From JAFAGX01 sp963759875 (lineage in GTDB: Bacteria; Acidobacteriota; Terriglobia; Terriglobales; Acidobacteriaceae): a stretch of DNA of 64,000 bases. Below are positions 32,097-41,248 of the stretch, in pieces. Position 1 is the stretch's first letter, and each line of letters starts with the position of its first letter. A model generated the notes under the pieces. It saw nothing but the letters and a program-made list of their open reading frames with translations, was not told the origin of the DNA and made no database searches. Location: contig CAVXBB010000015.1 in the NCBI GenBank assembly GCA_963759875.1, forward strand, positions 868,001 through 932,000, in the 5' to 3' direction. A program made the position numbers and the translations under genes.

Positions 32097-32813
32097 AGTA
32101 TTGAACTGTTCAGAGTTTTTTTTAATCAGCAATTCGGCTGCGCGAAGAGAAACACCGTCGTTAACATCAATCCAAGGAGCAGTGTGCTCAAAGGACACGA
32201 TGCGCTCCCCGTGATTCCGAAGACGACAAACGAGTTCAGGAATGTCCGTGCGGGTACCCTTCGAAATCGAGGCTCTGGCACGTGAACTCAGTATGTAGGT
32301 CCCGCTCGAAAGGTGAACCGAAAACGAAGGCTTTTCCCGGTATTCGGTAATAAGTCCTTCTTGGACGATTACTTCACCAAAGGGAATCTGAAAATGATGA
32401 TAATGGGTCGCGATTGAAAGTGTAGCGTTCGTATCTAAATGATGATCCCTGAAGCCACGTAGGTCCAACGTCGTGAGGTTGTCTACATTGACGACCAGCA
32501 GCGGTTCGGAATTGCAGAGGAGCATACCGGCTGCTCCGATCGTCCCCAGAGGAACTTCCTCCTCGTAGCAGCGGACCCGAGCACTATGAGCACGGGCTAA
32601 CTTGATTCCGCGCTCGAGGATATACTCTCGTATTGCGTGTTCCTGAGAATTGAACACCACGATAATATCCGAAAAACCCTGTGATACCAGAGCAAGTAGG
32701 TTGCGCTCCAGCATGGGAATTCCCAAGACGCATACCAGGGCTTTGTGAGTATGACCTGTCGTTAAGCGCATGCGCTCCGAGCGACCACCAGCCATGATTG
32801 CTACGGTAGACAT
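32043..32813 (-). CDS. Sugar/cyclitol-1-phosphate nucleotidyltransferase
   Basis: 256-aa nucleotidyltransferase: VAIMAGGRSERMRLTTGHTH with the GG-x-x-x-R signature, HKALVCVLGIPMLERNLLAL, GTIGAAGMLL, LLVVNVDNLTTLD (metal Asp), and IPFGEVIVQEG. It makes NDP-sugars from sugar-1-phosphates. In valienamine pathways a related enzyme activates valienol phosphates. It lies 40 bp after the cyclase gene, same strand. Confidence 0.85.
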   Translation of the reverse strand: MSTVAIMAGGRSERMRLTTGHTHKALVCVLGIPMLERNLLALVSQGFSDIIVVFNSQEHAIREYILERGIKLARAHSARVRCYEEEVPLGTIGAAGMLLCNSEPLLVVNVDNLTTLDLRGFRDHHLDTNATLSIATHYHHFQIPFGEVIVQEGLITEYREKPSFSVHLSSGTYILSSRARASISKGTRTDIPELVCRLRNHGERIVSFEHTAPWIDVNDGVSLRAAELLIKKNSEQFNTLLTPNPVRVSTSTEMLP

Positions 32814-32853
32814 GATGACTTAAAGTGTGCTCCTACAAAGTGCTGTACTCAGG

Positions 32854-34041
32854 TTAACCTTCTAGGTATCGAGCTGCGGAAATATTTGTACTCGCTGCGG
32901 GATGGTTGAATGACGCCAGCCAATTTAATGCGTAGCTCAGTGCCGAGGCGGGGATCTCAGCCGCCCTTTTGATGAACCCAGCGCTACCGAGGGCCGTCGG
33001 TAGCACGAGATTCAGAGCACCACCACGATGAAGGGCGATGTCGTGGAAGGACTCGATACACAAGTCTTCTGTGAGGAGCTCTGAGTTAATAGGTAAGCCT
33101 GCATCTACAAGCATCGACACGCCACGGTCTCGGTCACAGTCCGTGAGGTATCCAAGGGTGTTGGCCAAAACGATACTCATCGCAATGTCTATCGCTACCG
33201 CTTCTCCGTGCAATAATCGAAATTGTGAACGTGCTTCAAGAAGTGGGCTGAAAGTGTGCCCAAAGTCCATCAATCGCTCGTAACCATTATCTTCGTACAG
33301 ATTGCAACTCAGTACGTCGAGCATTCCTTCCACCGATAACCAGATCACCTTTCGAGCAGTCTCATGCGGGTAAGTGAACCTAGACTGCACCAAGCCTCTT
33401 AGATGTTGTTCCAGCAAACAGAAAAGATCCTTGTTATAGACAATCGCGACCTTAATGATTTCTGCAACACCAGAGATTATGTGACGAACAGGCAAAGACT
33501 TTAGGAAAAACGGGTCAATAAACACATCTCTGGGGGGATAGAAACAACCCAAGGCACTCTTTTTTCGGGAAATATTAACTGCCCCCTTTATACCAATGGC
33601 CGCGTCTACCTGGCCCAACAACGTAGTAGGAATTCTCAGGTAGTCGATGCCTCTGCGGATCAAGGATGCCGACATGGTGACCAGATCCGTACATACTCCA
33701 CCACCCAAGCCGATCAATACCGATTTTCGTCCTAAGTCATAGGCGTATGCTTCTGCGCAGATCTGCTCAACTTGACGCATTGTCTTCGAATGCTCTGCGC
33801 AACGAACTAAGACCATCGGAACGGACACGCCAATTGATTTGAGCATTCGCTGTAACTCGACACCGTAAAGTCTTGCGACAGTCGGAGTCGTAACCAGAAG
33901 TCCAGAGCGCGAACCAATGCATTCGGCCAATTTCTGCACGCCGGACTCCAGTAAGTTCTCGGTCAGATTAACGGTGTAATTGCGGTGCAGGTCGGCAGAC
34001 ACAGTAAAATGTCGGGCACGATATTGTTGGTCGGACTGCAT
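32854..34041 (-). CDS. Sugar phosphate cyclase, 2-epi-5-epi-valiolone synthase-like
   Basis: 395-aa member of the dehydroquinate synthase superfamily. It has GGGVCTD (113-119), RIPTTLLGQVDAAIGIK (136-152), SALGCFYPPRDVFID, AEIIK (193-197) and metal His in DFGHTFSPLLE (H262) and LLHGEAVAID (H278). GHTFSP replaces the GHTFGH of shikimate-pathway AroB and is the signature of EEVS enzymes such as AcbC/ValA. EEVS cyclises sedoheptulose 7-phosphate to a C7 cyclitol. The genomic partners fit this role. Substrate is inferred; related cyclases are not excluded. Confidence 0.8.
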   Translation of the reverse strand: MQSDQQYRARHFTVSADLHRNYTVNLTENLLESGVQKLAECIGSRSGLLVTTPTVARLYGVELQRMLKSIGVSVPMVLVRCAEHSKTMRQVEQICAEAYAYDLGRKSVLIGLGGGVCTDLVTMSASLIRRGIDYLRIPTTLLGQVDAAIGIKGAVNISRKKSALGCFYPPRDVFIDPFFLKSLPVRHIISGVAEIIKVAIVYNKDLFCLLEQHLRGLVQSRFTYPHETARKVIWLSVEGMLDVLSCNLYEDNGYERLMDFGHTFSPLLEARSQFRLLHGEAVAIDIAMSIVLANTLGYLTDCDRDRGVSMLVDAGLPINSELLTEDLCIESFHDIALHRGGALNLVLPTALGSAGFIKRAAEIPASALSYALNWLASFNHPAASTNISAARYLEG

Positions 34042-34135
34042 ACGGAACCACTACTCGCGTCCCTGGCGCAAAAAAAGAGGAACAATTTAACACGGAAAAT
34101 GTAGGGAAACAAGAGTGTTTAGTAGCATTATTTTG

Positions 34136-34714
34136 CTGATTGGTTACGTGACCCATTCGGGGCTGCTGGCCTTGGCTGAACGCAGAAATTGCGCGGGCAT
34201 TCATGTCAGACCTGTTTTAAAGTCCTGTGATCCAACCAACTCACGCTGGGTCTTTAGGGCTGCCGTTTACAAATCGCGCTCGTGCAAGGGTTTTGTCGGT
34301 TATGGCGACGCCGATCCCTCCAATGTTTCCCCACTAGTTCACGGCGCCGAAATGCGGGTTGCAGAAACTCGTGCGGTGAATCGTGCCTTGCGAAAAGCAT
34401 ATGGAATCGGCATTTGCTCGGTTGAGGAAGTTGGATCTTTTAGTAGGAAAGCTCCGCAACCTGCTAACGGTAGCGGAAACGGCGGGCGTACGGTTCGCGA
34501 TCGCCTCTGCCAACTGATTCGCCAGCATCAACTCAATGCCACCTTGGTCAAGTCCTATGCGACGGAGTTCTGCGGCGTGAAAGCCCTGCGGGACGCCACC
34601 CGCGAACAGGTTGAGAAATTCGTGGCACATCTGGCCGAGCAGGCCGAGAAGGATCGGACTGCTTTGCTGTGTCAGCTCGACAGCTATGGGAATGCGAAAG
34701 CAGGTGCTGCATGA
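34136..34714 (+). pseudogene. C-terminal part of the second annealase-like gene
   Basis: From 34145 on the sequence is about 94% identical in protein to residues 74-262 of the 9363 gene: YVTHSGLLALAERR, SCKGFVGYGDADPSN, AETRAVNRALRKAYG. The ORF now opens at a chance GTG (34115) with unrelated residues. The matching N-terminus is at 31101-31352 on the other strand. Joining them gives an in-frame LDGHWYVTHSGLL. Confidence 0.8.
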
Positions 34715-35154
34715 AGCGCCGCATCGAAGGCCTGCACGAGGCTGATCCTGCAGGAAGCGTCCTTCGGCCCGATAGCCTGTATCTGGTCCGAGTGGCTCAT
34801 GCACAATATCGCTGGCGTATCGAGAAGCCCTACTACATTCTGCGACTGCTGGTGCTCGAGCCTCAACACTTCGCCGGTCGATCCATTACAGGTCGGATTT
34901 ATGCCACGCGCCGAGCTCTATGGAAACTGAACTGGTTTTTGCGGGATTTCGGCTATGACACCGACCTGCTCGGGCAAGATGAGATCGACGAGAAGAGCCT
35001 GGTTGGACTTCGAGGTGTGGTCAAGATCGGCCACGTCGTCGTAAACGGCACCCTGTTCGTTAATCTCGAAGGCTTCGCTCCAGCCAGTCAGTGGAATGAG
35101 CTGTCACCTGCCGTAGTGTCGCCAACAACCACTCCAGGATCTGAGGTGGTGTAA
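34711..35154 (+). CDS. DUF669-like putative ssDNA-binding protein, second copy
   Basis: 147 aa from ATG 34711 (ATGA overlap with the annealase stop), nearly identical to 10148-10591 (DSLYLVRVAHAQYRWRIEKP, FLRDFGYDTDLLGQDEIDE). It is intact although both neighbours in this copy are broken. Confidence 0.55.
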   Translation: MKRRIEGLHEADPAGSVLRPDSLYLVRVAHAQYRWRIEKPYYILRLLVLEPQHFAGRSITGRIYATRRALWKLNWFLRDFGYDTDLLGQDEIDEKSLVGLRGVVKIGHVVVNGTLFVNLEGFAPASQWNELSPAVVSPTTTPGSEVV

Positions 35155-35156
35155 CT

Positions 35157-35956
35157 ATGATCTACAGCTACACCCAGATCAGTCATTATCTGACCTGCCC
35201 TCGACGATATCGCCACCGCTATCTCGATGGCTGGCAGGAGAAGGACACCCGGGCAGCCATGCTGTTCGGCCGTGCCTTCGAACGAGCACTCGGGGCTTAC
35301 TTCCTACGACAGGACGCACCAGAGACACTGTTTCGGGAATGGCAGACCTACCAGAACCAGGGACTGCATTACACCAACGGCGACAGCTGGGATCGCATGC
35401 TCCGGCAAGGCATTCAACTGCTCGATCGCTTCTGCCAAGATGATCGCGTCCGCATCCGCCAGCCACGGCGAAGTCTGCAGATCAAGTTCACTCGACCGAT
35501 CTCAGCAATGAGTGAATTCGTTGCGTATATCGATGCCATTGGCAAGCTAGATGGAACCGGGTGTCTGCTGGAATGGAAACCACCTCCAGCCGCTACCCGG
35601 AAGAGCCGCAAGGATTATTAGCTCTCGATCCACAACTGGTGTGCTATTCCTGGATGACTGGCATCTCAGAAGTCGGTCAGGTCGTATTCGTCCGCAAACG
35701 GCTGGTCGAGATTCAATACCTTCGTACAACAATTACCGACGAGCAGCGGCGCGAGTTTGGTCACTTAGTGGAAGATACGATCCGGAGAATTGAATCTGCC
35801 GAGTTCCTTCACTCAGGCATTCGGTTTCCACAGAACCCGTGCAGTAGCTGTCCTTACATTGGACTGTGTCTCAACCGGAAAGATTTAGCCGAAGCCGCCC
35901 TGGTACGGCGGCCAGGAGCAGAAGATCTTGGTTGGCTTGACGAGCTTGCTCACTAA
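35157..35956 (+). pseudogene. PD-(D/E)XK nuclease, second copy, frameshifted after the active site
   Basis: Same gene as 10594-11397. It is open to CLLEWK, then continues P-P-P-A-A-T-R and stops at 35621. The rest (SSRYPEEPQGLLALDPQLV to the Fe-S cysteines; CSSCPYIGLC retained) is in the next frame to 35956. Copy 1 has GGAAAACC where this has GGAAACC: one A lost from a four-A run near 35579, directly after the E-x-K motif. Confidence 0.85.
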
Positions 35957-36719
35957 GGAACCGCCTGTGTTGCCCAGGTTCAATCGTCGCAGAGCTCTGT
36001 TTGTGCTCGGCAAGATTGACGAGATTCTGGCCTGGGAAAAGCAGAAAGAGGCAGAACGGGATATTCGATTTGTGGAACTCGGGCGTTATCTGTGTGAAGT
36101 GCGGGCGGGACAGTACTGGAGAGTGGACAACCTGGCCTCGTTTGATGACTTTTTGGAGAGAAGGTTTCCGGAATCGAGGAGAAAGGCATACTACTTAATG
36201 TCGATTCACGAGAACCTGCCGCCGGACGCGAGAAGGGAACTAAAGCAATTAGGATGGACGAAGGGAATTGAACTAGCGAAGGTTGCTCGACGGGACCGTC
36301 AGGACTTTAATTGTGCAATGTGGTTGCACAAAGCCCACGAGATGCCTACAGACGACTTCAAGAGGGAAGTCGACAAAGAACTGAACGGGAAAGACACTGA
36401 ACCGTGGGAAATTATCCACTTCAAACTTTACAGGAGCCAGATTCCCGTTCTTGAACAGGCACTCGACACAGCAGCTTTGATGTTAGGAAGTGACAAGTCT
36501 CGGGGCTATTGCTTGGAAATGATTTGTGAGGATTTTCTAGCGGGTGCAAACCTTGAGAATGGCAACCCGCACGTTCTCTTGGAATCGATAGTGCGGTTCT
36601 TCAAATTCCTTCCTGTCGACCAACGACAGGAGTTTCTGGATCACTTCAACAAAGTGAGAAGATGTCGTGAATTTTCTTCCAAAACGCTCCCCCATGAGGC
36701 TGTGTCCTCAACGATATGA
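35928..36719 (+). CDS. Conserved helical protein of the cassette, second copy
   Basis: 263 aa from TTG 35928, the only plausible start, 29 bp inside the nuclease gene, as in copy 1. Highly similar to 11369-12163 (FVELGRYLCEVRAGQYW, GWTKGIELAKVARRDRQ, RGYCLEMICEDFLAGANLE). Intact. Family not recognised. It overlaps the HNH gene by 53 bp. Confidence 0.6.
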   Translation: MVGLTSLLTKEPPVLPRFNRRRALFVLGKIDEILAWEKQKEAERDIRFVELGRYLCEVRAGQYWRVDNLASFDDFLERRFPESRRKAYYLMSIHENLPPDARRELKQLGWTKGIELAKVARRDRQDFNCAMWLHKAHEMPTDDFKREVDKELNGKDTEPWEIIHFKLYRSQIPVLEQALDTAALMLGSDKSRGYCLEMICEDFLAGANLENGNPHVLLESIVRFFKFLPVDQRQEFLDHFNKVRRCREFSSKTLPHEAVSSTI

Positions 36720-36888
36720 GCAGCTTCGGAATCAAGTGCTCCAACGAGACAGATGGCGATGCCAAGCGTGCGGCACGATGTCGAATCTGGAAGTTCACCA
36801 CAAACTTTTCCGTAGCCAGGCTGGCGATGATACGGAAGAGAACCTGACTACCCTCTGTGCTGCATGTCACAAAAAAAACCATGACTGA
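36667..36888 (+). CDS. Small HNH endonuclease, second copy
   Basis: 73-aa HNH protein from a GTG, with CQAC, LEVHHKLF, E-E-N and CAACH motifs, as at 12108-12332. All zinc and catalytic residues are kept, so it is probably functional. The +1-frame overlap with the helical gene is conserved. Confidence 0.8.
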   Translation: MNFLPKRSPMRLCPQRYEQLRNQVLQRDRWRCQACGTMSNLEVHHKLFRSQAGDDTEENLTTLCAACHKKNHD

Positions 36889-37072
36889 CGACCGTATTAA
36901 CCGGCTTAGCTTGAACTCGACGTTGCGGACGGTGTTGGAAAGCTCCATCCCCATTTACTGACGCATACTGACAGATTTGGGCTTCTGAACGTCATACAGA
37001 TATTTCGCCGAGTCATTCCGTCCAGACCGGGGCGGAATTAACCTCCACAAACCGTCGTGCTCTTATCCCCGA
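36889..37072. other. Intergenic, no gene seen
   Basis: 184 bp after the cassette with no similarity to the sequence after copy 1. It sets the right edge of the repeat. Confidence 0.4.
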
Positions 37073-37643
37073 CTAAGCTCGGTCGGCCGACTCGATCATA
37101 CCGACCAAGCTGTCAGTGATGGGCCTCGGTACTCCGTAGCGAGCGCCGCCGCGCATGACGAGCCGGCGATGCCATCCAGCTCCAGCTTTCGTCCGGCCGC
37201 CAGATCTTTCACCATTGGGGCGCGCATGCTGGGGCGTACGCGGCATAGGCTCTTGCCCCTTTTTCGGCGTCAACTTCAGCACCTTCTTTCAGCGCCCCCG
37301 CGCAGGCCTCGCGGATGGCGGATTCAAATCTACCCTTCCATTTGCCGTCGGCCAGGATTTCGCCGAGGTTCTTTCCGGAAGCGGAAGTTACCAACACGAA
37401 GCGCTCAAGGAAGCAGAGCTTGCTCCACAGCAGCGTGGGCTCACTGGCAATGAACTGGCAGACGAAGCCGAGACCTTCGAGGCCCATGGTGGTGTCTTTG
37501 AGTACCGGCTCTCCGCTGGCCGCCCACATTAAGGCGCACGGGTGAGCGCTGCACAAATCGTCCGGGGGCGCTGCGTTCGGCCTCGACCGCAATCGTGGCA
37601 GGTACCACGCGATCACCTCCGAAGCCGCGTGTAGCTTGTTCAA
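37073..37643 (-). pseudogene. 2-dehydropantoate 2-reductase (panE) remnant, C-terminal half
   Basis: The reverse strand carries, in several frames: D-R-V-V-P-A-T-I-A-V-E-A-E, LLWSKLCFLERFVLVTSASG, KNLGEILADGKWKGRFESAI, REACAGALKEGAEVDAEK and MRGGARYGVPRPITDSLVGM. These are the C-terminal domain of ketopantoate reductase. At least two frameshifts break it and the N-terminal half is missing; that half survives at 4229-4470. Confidence 0.7.
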
Positions 37644-37737
37644 AATTGCCTCAAAGGCAACTCAGCACAGCGGGTGGATCGCCTGTGTTCTGCATCCTTA
37701 TCCCATGGCCCGCTTCGCCGCTACGCATCCCTGGTAA

Positions 37738-37802
37738 GAGCCGTATGCGCAAACGCGCATGTAGGGATCTGTGCGGGGCGATCAGTGATGGTCCACCGCG
37801 AC
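37738..37802 (+). mobile_element. 3' end of a group II intron (domains V-VI) without its RT
   Basis: GAGCCGTATGCG-CAAA followed by CGCGCATGTAGGGATC (37738-37769) has the form of the catalytic domain V hairpin with its AGC triad. The next bases fold as GCGG/CCGC and GATC/GGTC stems (domain VI) with an unpaired A at 37795. This is 8 nt from an AC end at 37802, the usual branch-point distance. No reverse transcriptase precedes it, so it is a 5'-truncated remnant. Called from pattern memory only. Confidence 0.6.
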
Positions 37803-38097
37803 AGTAATTGTTGCAATCTTGATTTCACTCAAATCCCCCGTCAATTTGTGCAATGGGAGATTTCTCATCCACCATTCCCCCTAACACAGACTACTGTGAT
37901 GACTGACCTTGACGTGCTATATTGCCGACCTACGATTTTGTGTGGAGGTCTTCACTGGGGGCGGGATTCTGTTTGACTGCTACCCGTCAGGCTTTCGAAG
38001 CTCCCGCACTCCCAACACCGGCCATCAGCGCTGCAACTGGCCCTGGATGCCATAGGGCTAGGCATTGGCAATGAAGTAATTGCCGGAGGGTCGTGGA
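37803..38097. other. Intergenic, upstream of the GH30 gene
   Basis: 295 bp with no gene. A GGAGGG at 38085-38090 precedes the ATG at 38098 as its ribosome binding site. The promoter was not resolved. Confidence 0.4.
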
Positions 38098-40743
38098 ATG
38101 GTGAACAAGATCATTCTATTTCTGCTGTTGTCTGCGGCTGCGGCAACGGGCCAGAGCCAGCCTAAGATTAGCCTTGTGCAGGTTACGGGCACTAGTAATG
38201 TATTTACCGCAGCCCAGAATGCAGGGGACTTAAACGTATTCTTGGCGTCGTGGAATGACGATACAACGACGATTACAAAGGTGACCGATACAGCCGGGAA
38301 CACGTATATCCAACTGCTGCATACCACAACTTCGGAGGGTGGCGGCTTATCCCAGGACGTATGGTACGCCGCTGACATCAAAGCTTCCGCCGCAGCGAAA
38401 AATACGCTCGAGATTACTACCAGTACCGGAAAGTACATGAGTTATCTGCGTATTCATGGCTTCGAGTATTCCGGAGTGGCTACCTCAAATGTAGTCAATG
38501 GAACAGCTATAGGGTCAACAGGGGATAGTGCAGATCCGAATCCGGGAGGTGCGGTCGTCACGACTGCACCGAATGCCATGTTGTTCTGTGCCACTAAAAC
38601 TCAATTGGGCGATTACGTTAGCGTGCAACCACCAGGGTTTACAGAAGTCTATTCGGACACCACTTCTTCTGTCGGCGATGTGGCGGATGACGCCTTGAAT
38701 GTCCCGCCTCCTCCGCCTGGTTGGTATGGTTGTAATCCCACCTTGAGGACCAGTGGAGCATGGATCACACAATTGGCGGGATTTGCGGGGGCGCCAGCGT
38801 CGACCCAGAACGTAATGATTAATTGGACGTCCCTTAACCAGGTCATCGATGGCTTTGGTGCCGCAGACGCGTTTGTCGGGCCACTCTCTGCGGCGCAGCA
38901 AGACTTCTTCTTCGGAACCGGTACTGGGCAACTCGGTTTATCTCTGCTGAGAACGGCAGTACCCGATGACAGCCAAGTCTCCGGCGTTTGCGCTACAGTG
39001 AACGCGGGTTGCGCAGGTCCTTATGTCAGCGATATGAAAGCGATGATTGCCAATGGCGGTCGAATCTATTCGACACCTTGGACGCCGCCGCCAGCATATA
39101 AGACCAACGGTCTCGGCAGTTGCACGAATAATGCTGGCCTGATCACAACCGGTTATGCCGCGTATGCGACTTGGCTCGCTAACTATGTTGAGAGCTTGAA
39201 AGAAGAAGACGGTATAACGCTTTATGCCCTTTCCCTGCAGAACGAACCTGATCTTTGTGAATGGTACGACAGCGCCTACTGGACAGCGGCAGAGATCAAC
39301 TCTTTCGTCGCGAACAATCTCGGGCCAACATTTTCGTCGGACAAGTTACCTACCCTCCTTTTTGTCCCGGAGCCCTCGACCTATAAGGATCTAAGTTGGG
39401 GCACTCCTTGTGCCGACGACGCCTCTTGCAATAAATACGTCGGCGGTGTCAATTGGCACGACTACGACGCTCACCTAACTGGCACTAACGTCGTCACCGC
39501 GGCCCCCTACCCAACTTCTTGGCCTGCGGGAAAAAAGTACTGGGAAACGGAAGCTTCCTGTGGCAGTGATTTTGGGCCGAGTTTCTGTCAGCACGGATTT
39601 AATATAGACATCACAGATGCGCTCGATTGGGCCGCCGTCATTGACCAGCGGATTTCGGTCGACAACGCAAATGCGTGGCTTTATTGGTGGCTGCTCGGGC
39701 AGAACAGCACCGACGACCAGGCATTGATGGCCGCAGATGGAACAGTCGCTCAGCGTGCATACATGCTGGGGCAATACGCACGTTTCGTACGACCGGGACA
39801 TCGCCGCATCACCGCGACCCATCTCCCAGAGCCGCAGGTCAGCGTATCAGCTTATGAGGACCAACCGACTAACGCTTTGGTCATCATCGCAACCAACTAC
39901 GGGGGCAGCGCACTCACACAGGAATTCACGATGGCGAATGCCCCGGAATTCCAAGAGCTGACTCCATGGATTACCTCGGCGAGCTTGAGCCTTGCGCAGC
40001 AGTCAAACGTTGTCGTAACCTCCAACTCGTTTAGTTACACATTGCCTGCTCAGAGCATCACAAGCTTCGTCGGGAAGGCCACGACGTCTGCCGCGACGTG
40101 GGCACTTAAGAATTCTTCGCCACTGACGGAATACTCTGCTGACAACTTGCATTCCTGCCAAGCTATGAACGTGACAGCCGGCGATCTGCTGTTGAGCTAC
40201 AACATCGCCTACAACGGTTCGACCACCGGCATTGCTCTGACCAACTCCGACACTCAGGGCAATACCTGGGCAATGATTCAGACCGTCATCATTCCCAACG
40301 TTTCTATTCTGCAGATTCAATACACGCGCGCGAAGGCCAGCGGCAGTAACACGATCGAGCTGCGGAGTTCGGCGAGTGTGCACAATCTGGGCAACGGCTG
40401 CGAGGAATGGAGCGGAGGTACGACCAGTGGTCTGATTTTGGATGGATCAGCCGGCGTCAACAGCTCCGCCAACGCAACGACCGCCAGCGCGTCAGCAGCG
40501 ACGAGCGGTTCCAGTGATCTGGTGGTTGGCATGTGTGTGCTCCCTTCGGACGCCGGCTCCAATTTTGCCGTGGGTGCGGGTGCAGGCTACACCCAGGACG
40601 TATTCAACAACTACTTGCAATCGACTTCGGTTTTCCGCGCCGCAGTGCCGCTGGGCAAGCAAACGGCGAGCTGTACGACCACAGGACCGGCGTCTGTCTG
40701 GTCGGCAATTATTGCCGGGTTCCTCTCCGCTTCAGGCACTTAA
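38098..40743 (+). CDS. Secreted GH30-family glycoside hydrolase with flanking beta domains
   Basis: 881 aa from ATG 38098. Signal peptide IILFLLLSAAAATGQSQ; an N-terminal beta domain like the repeats of the 13391 protein (NAGDLNVFLASWND, WITQLAGFAGAP); then a GH30-like barrel: QVIDGFGAADAFVGP, RIYSTPWTPPPAYK, acid/base Glu in LSLQNEPDLCEWYD (about 385), nucleophile Glu in KKYWETEASCGSD (about 484). A C-terminal beta domain ends the protein. GH30 enzymes cut glucuronoxylan or beta-glucosides; the substrate is not known here. Confidence 0.85.
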   Translation: MVNKIILFLLLSAAAATGQSQPKISLVQVTGTSNVFTAAQNAGDLNVFLASWNDDTTTITKVTDTAGNTYIQLLHTTTSEGGGLSQDVWYAADIKASAAAKNTLEITTSTGKYMSYLRIHGFEYSGVATSNVVNGTAIGSTGDSADPNPGGAVVTTAPNAMLFCATKTQLGDYVSVQPPGFTEVYSDTTSSVGDVADDALNVPPPPPGWYGCNPTLRTSGAWITQLAGFAGAPASTQNVMINWTSLNQVIDGFGAADAFVGPLSAAQQDFFFGTGTGQLGLSLLRTAVPDDSQVSGVCATVNAGCAGPYVSDMKAMIANGGRIYSTPWTPPPAYKTNGLGSCTNNAGLITTGYAAYATWLANYVESLKEEDGITLYALSLQNEPDLCEWYDSAYWTAAEINSFVANNLGPTFSSDKLPTLLFVPEPSTYKDLSWGTPCADDASCNKYVGGVNWHDYDAHLTGTNVVTAAPYPTSWPAGKKYWETEASCGSDFGPSFCQHGFNIDITDALDWAAVIDQRISVDNANAWLYWWLLGQNSTDDQALMAADGTVAQRAYMLGQYARFVRPGHRRITATHLPEPQVSVSAYEDQPTNALVIIATNYGGSALTQEFTMANAPEFQELTPWITSASLSLAQQSNVVVTSNSFSYTLPAQSITSFVGKATTSAATWALKNSSPLTEYSADNLHSCQAMNVTAGDLLLSYNIAYNGSTTGIALTNSDTQGNTWAMIQTVIIPNVSILQIQYTRAKASGSNTIELRSSASVHNLGNGCEEWSGGTTSGLILDGSAGVNSSANATTASASAATSGSSDLVVGMCVLPSDAGSNFAVGAGAGYTQDVFNNYLQSTSVFRAAVPLGKQTASCTTTGPASVWSAIIAGFLSASGT

Positions 40744-41248
40744 AATCCGGACCCGGGTATCCGCTGAAGGATCTCGAGCAGCTCTGGCGAGTTGCTCGAT
40801 GTCTGGGAGACTTTTGTTTACATCGGCCATAACCAGATCAGATTGCCTTAAGTACGCGAGTGACATGTCGCTTGCGGACGCAGGTGATCTAGCTCGGATA
40901 GGATCTCAGCTCGTCGAAGCTTCCGTGCTCTCCGACCGGTCGCAACCTCGTAGCCGTCGCCCGGGTCATCCGCGACCTAGCCTGCCAAGGCGCTCAACTC
41001 GAGTTCAGCGAGCAGTTTCTGGATGCGCTGGTTTCGGGCCTGGCGGTTCAATGGGAACGACCTCCGCCGAACGTTGGAGCACGTCAAATTCCGTTTCGTA
41101 TGCCAAGCGATGAGCGGCTGTCTGCAACGATCCCACACATGCGCGTGGCGCTGCTAGATTAACCAGCCCGGGCCATCTCCGCAGCAATCTCATGTCGACC
41201 GCGAATGGGTGCCACTGCGTCCACTTTTGTGCCTGCGCTTGGACAAAA
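40744..41248. other. Intergenic with possible decayed coding DNA
   Basis: Between two converging genes. 40941-41162 (+) stays open with protein-like composition (ARVIRDLACQGAQLEFSEQF, RQIPFRMPSDERL) to a stop at 41160-41162, but has no start and no family I recognise. Probably the 3' end of a lost gene. No terminator hairpin was identified. Confidence 0.35.

Larger units (their letters stand above)
34142..36888. repeat. About 2.75-kb direct repeat of 9573-12332
   Basis: The cassette from the annealase YVTHSG point to the HNH stop is present twice at over 90% identity in the same orientation. Similarity stops abruptly at both edges: before YVTHSG only about 30% protein identity remains, and after the HNH stop none is seen. 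Confidence 0.85.

Noticed and set aside
32854..34041. Shikimate-pathway 3-dehydroquinate synthase (aroB)
   Set aside because: The GHTFSP and ALGCFYPP motifs and the sugar/cyclitol neighbourhood favour an EEVS-type cyclase over AroB.
35157..35956. Programmed frameshift in nuclease copy 2
   Set aside because: Copy 1 is read in one frame without a slippery site; a simple one-base loss explains the difference better.
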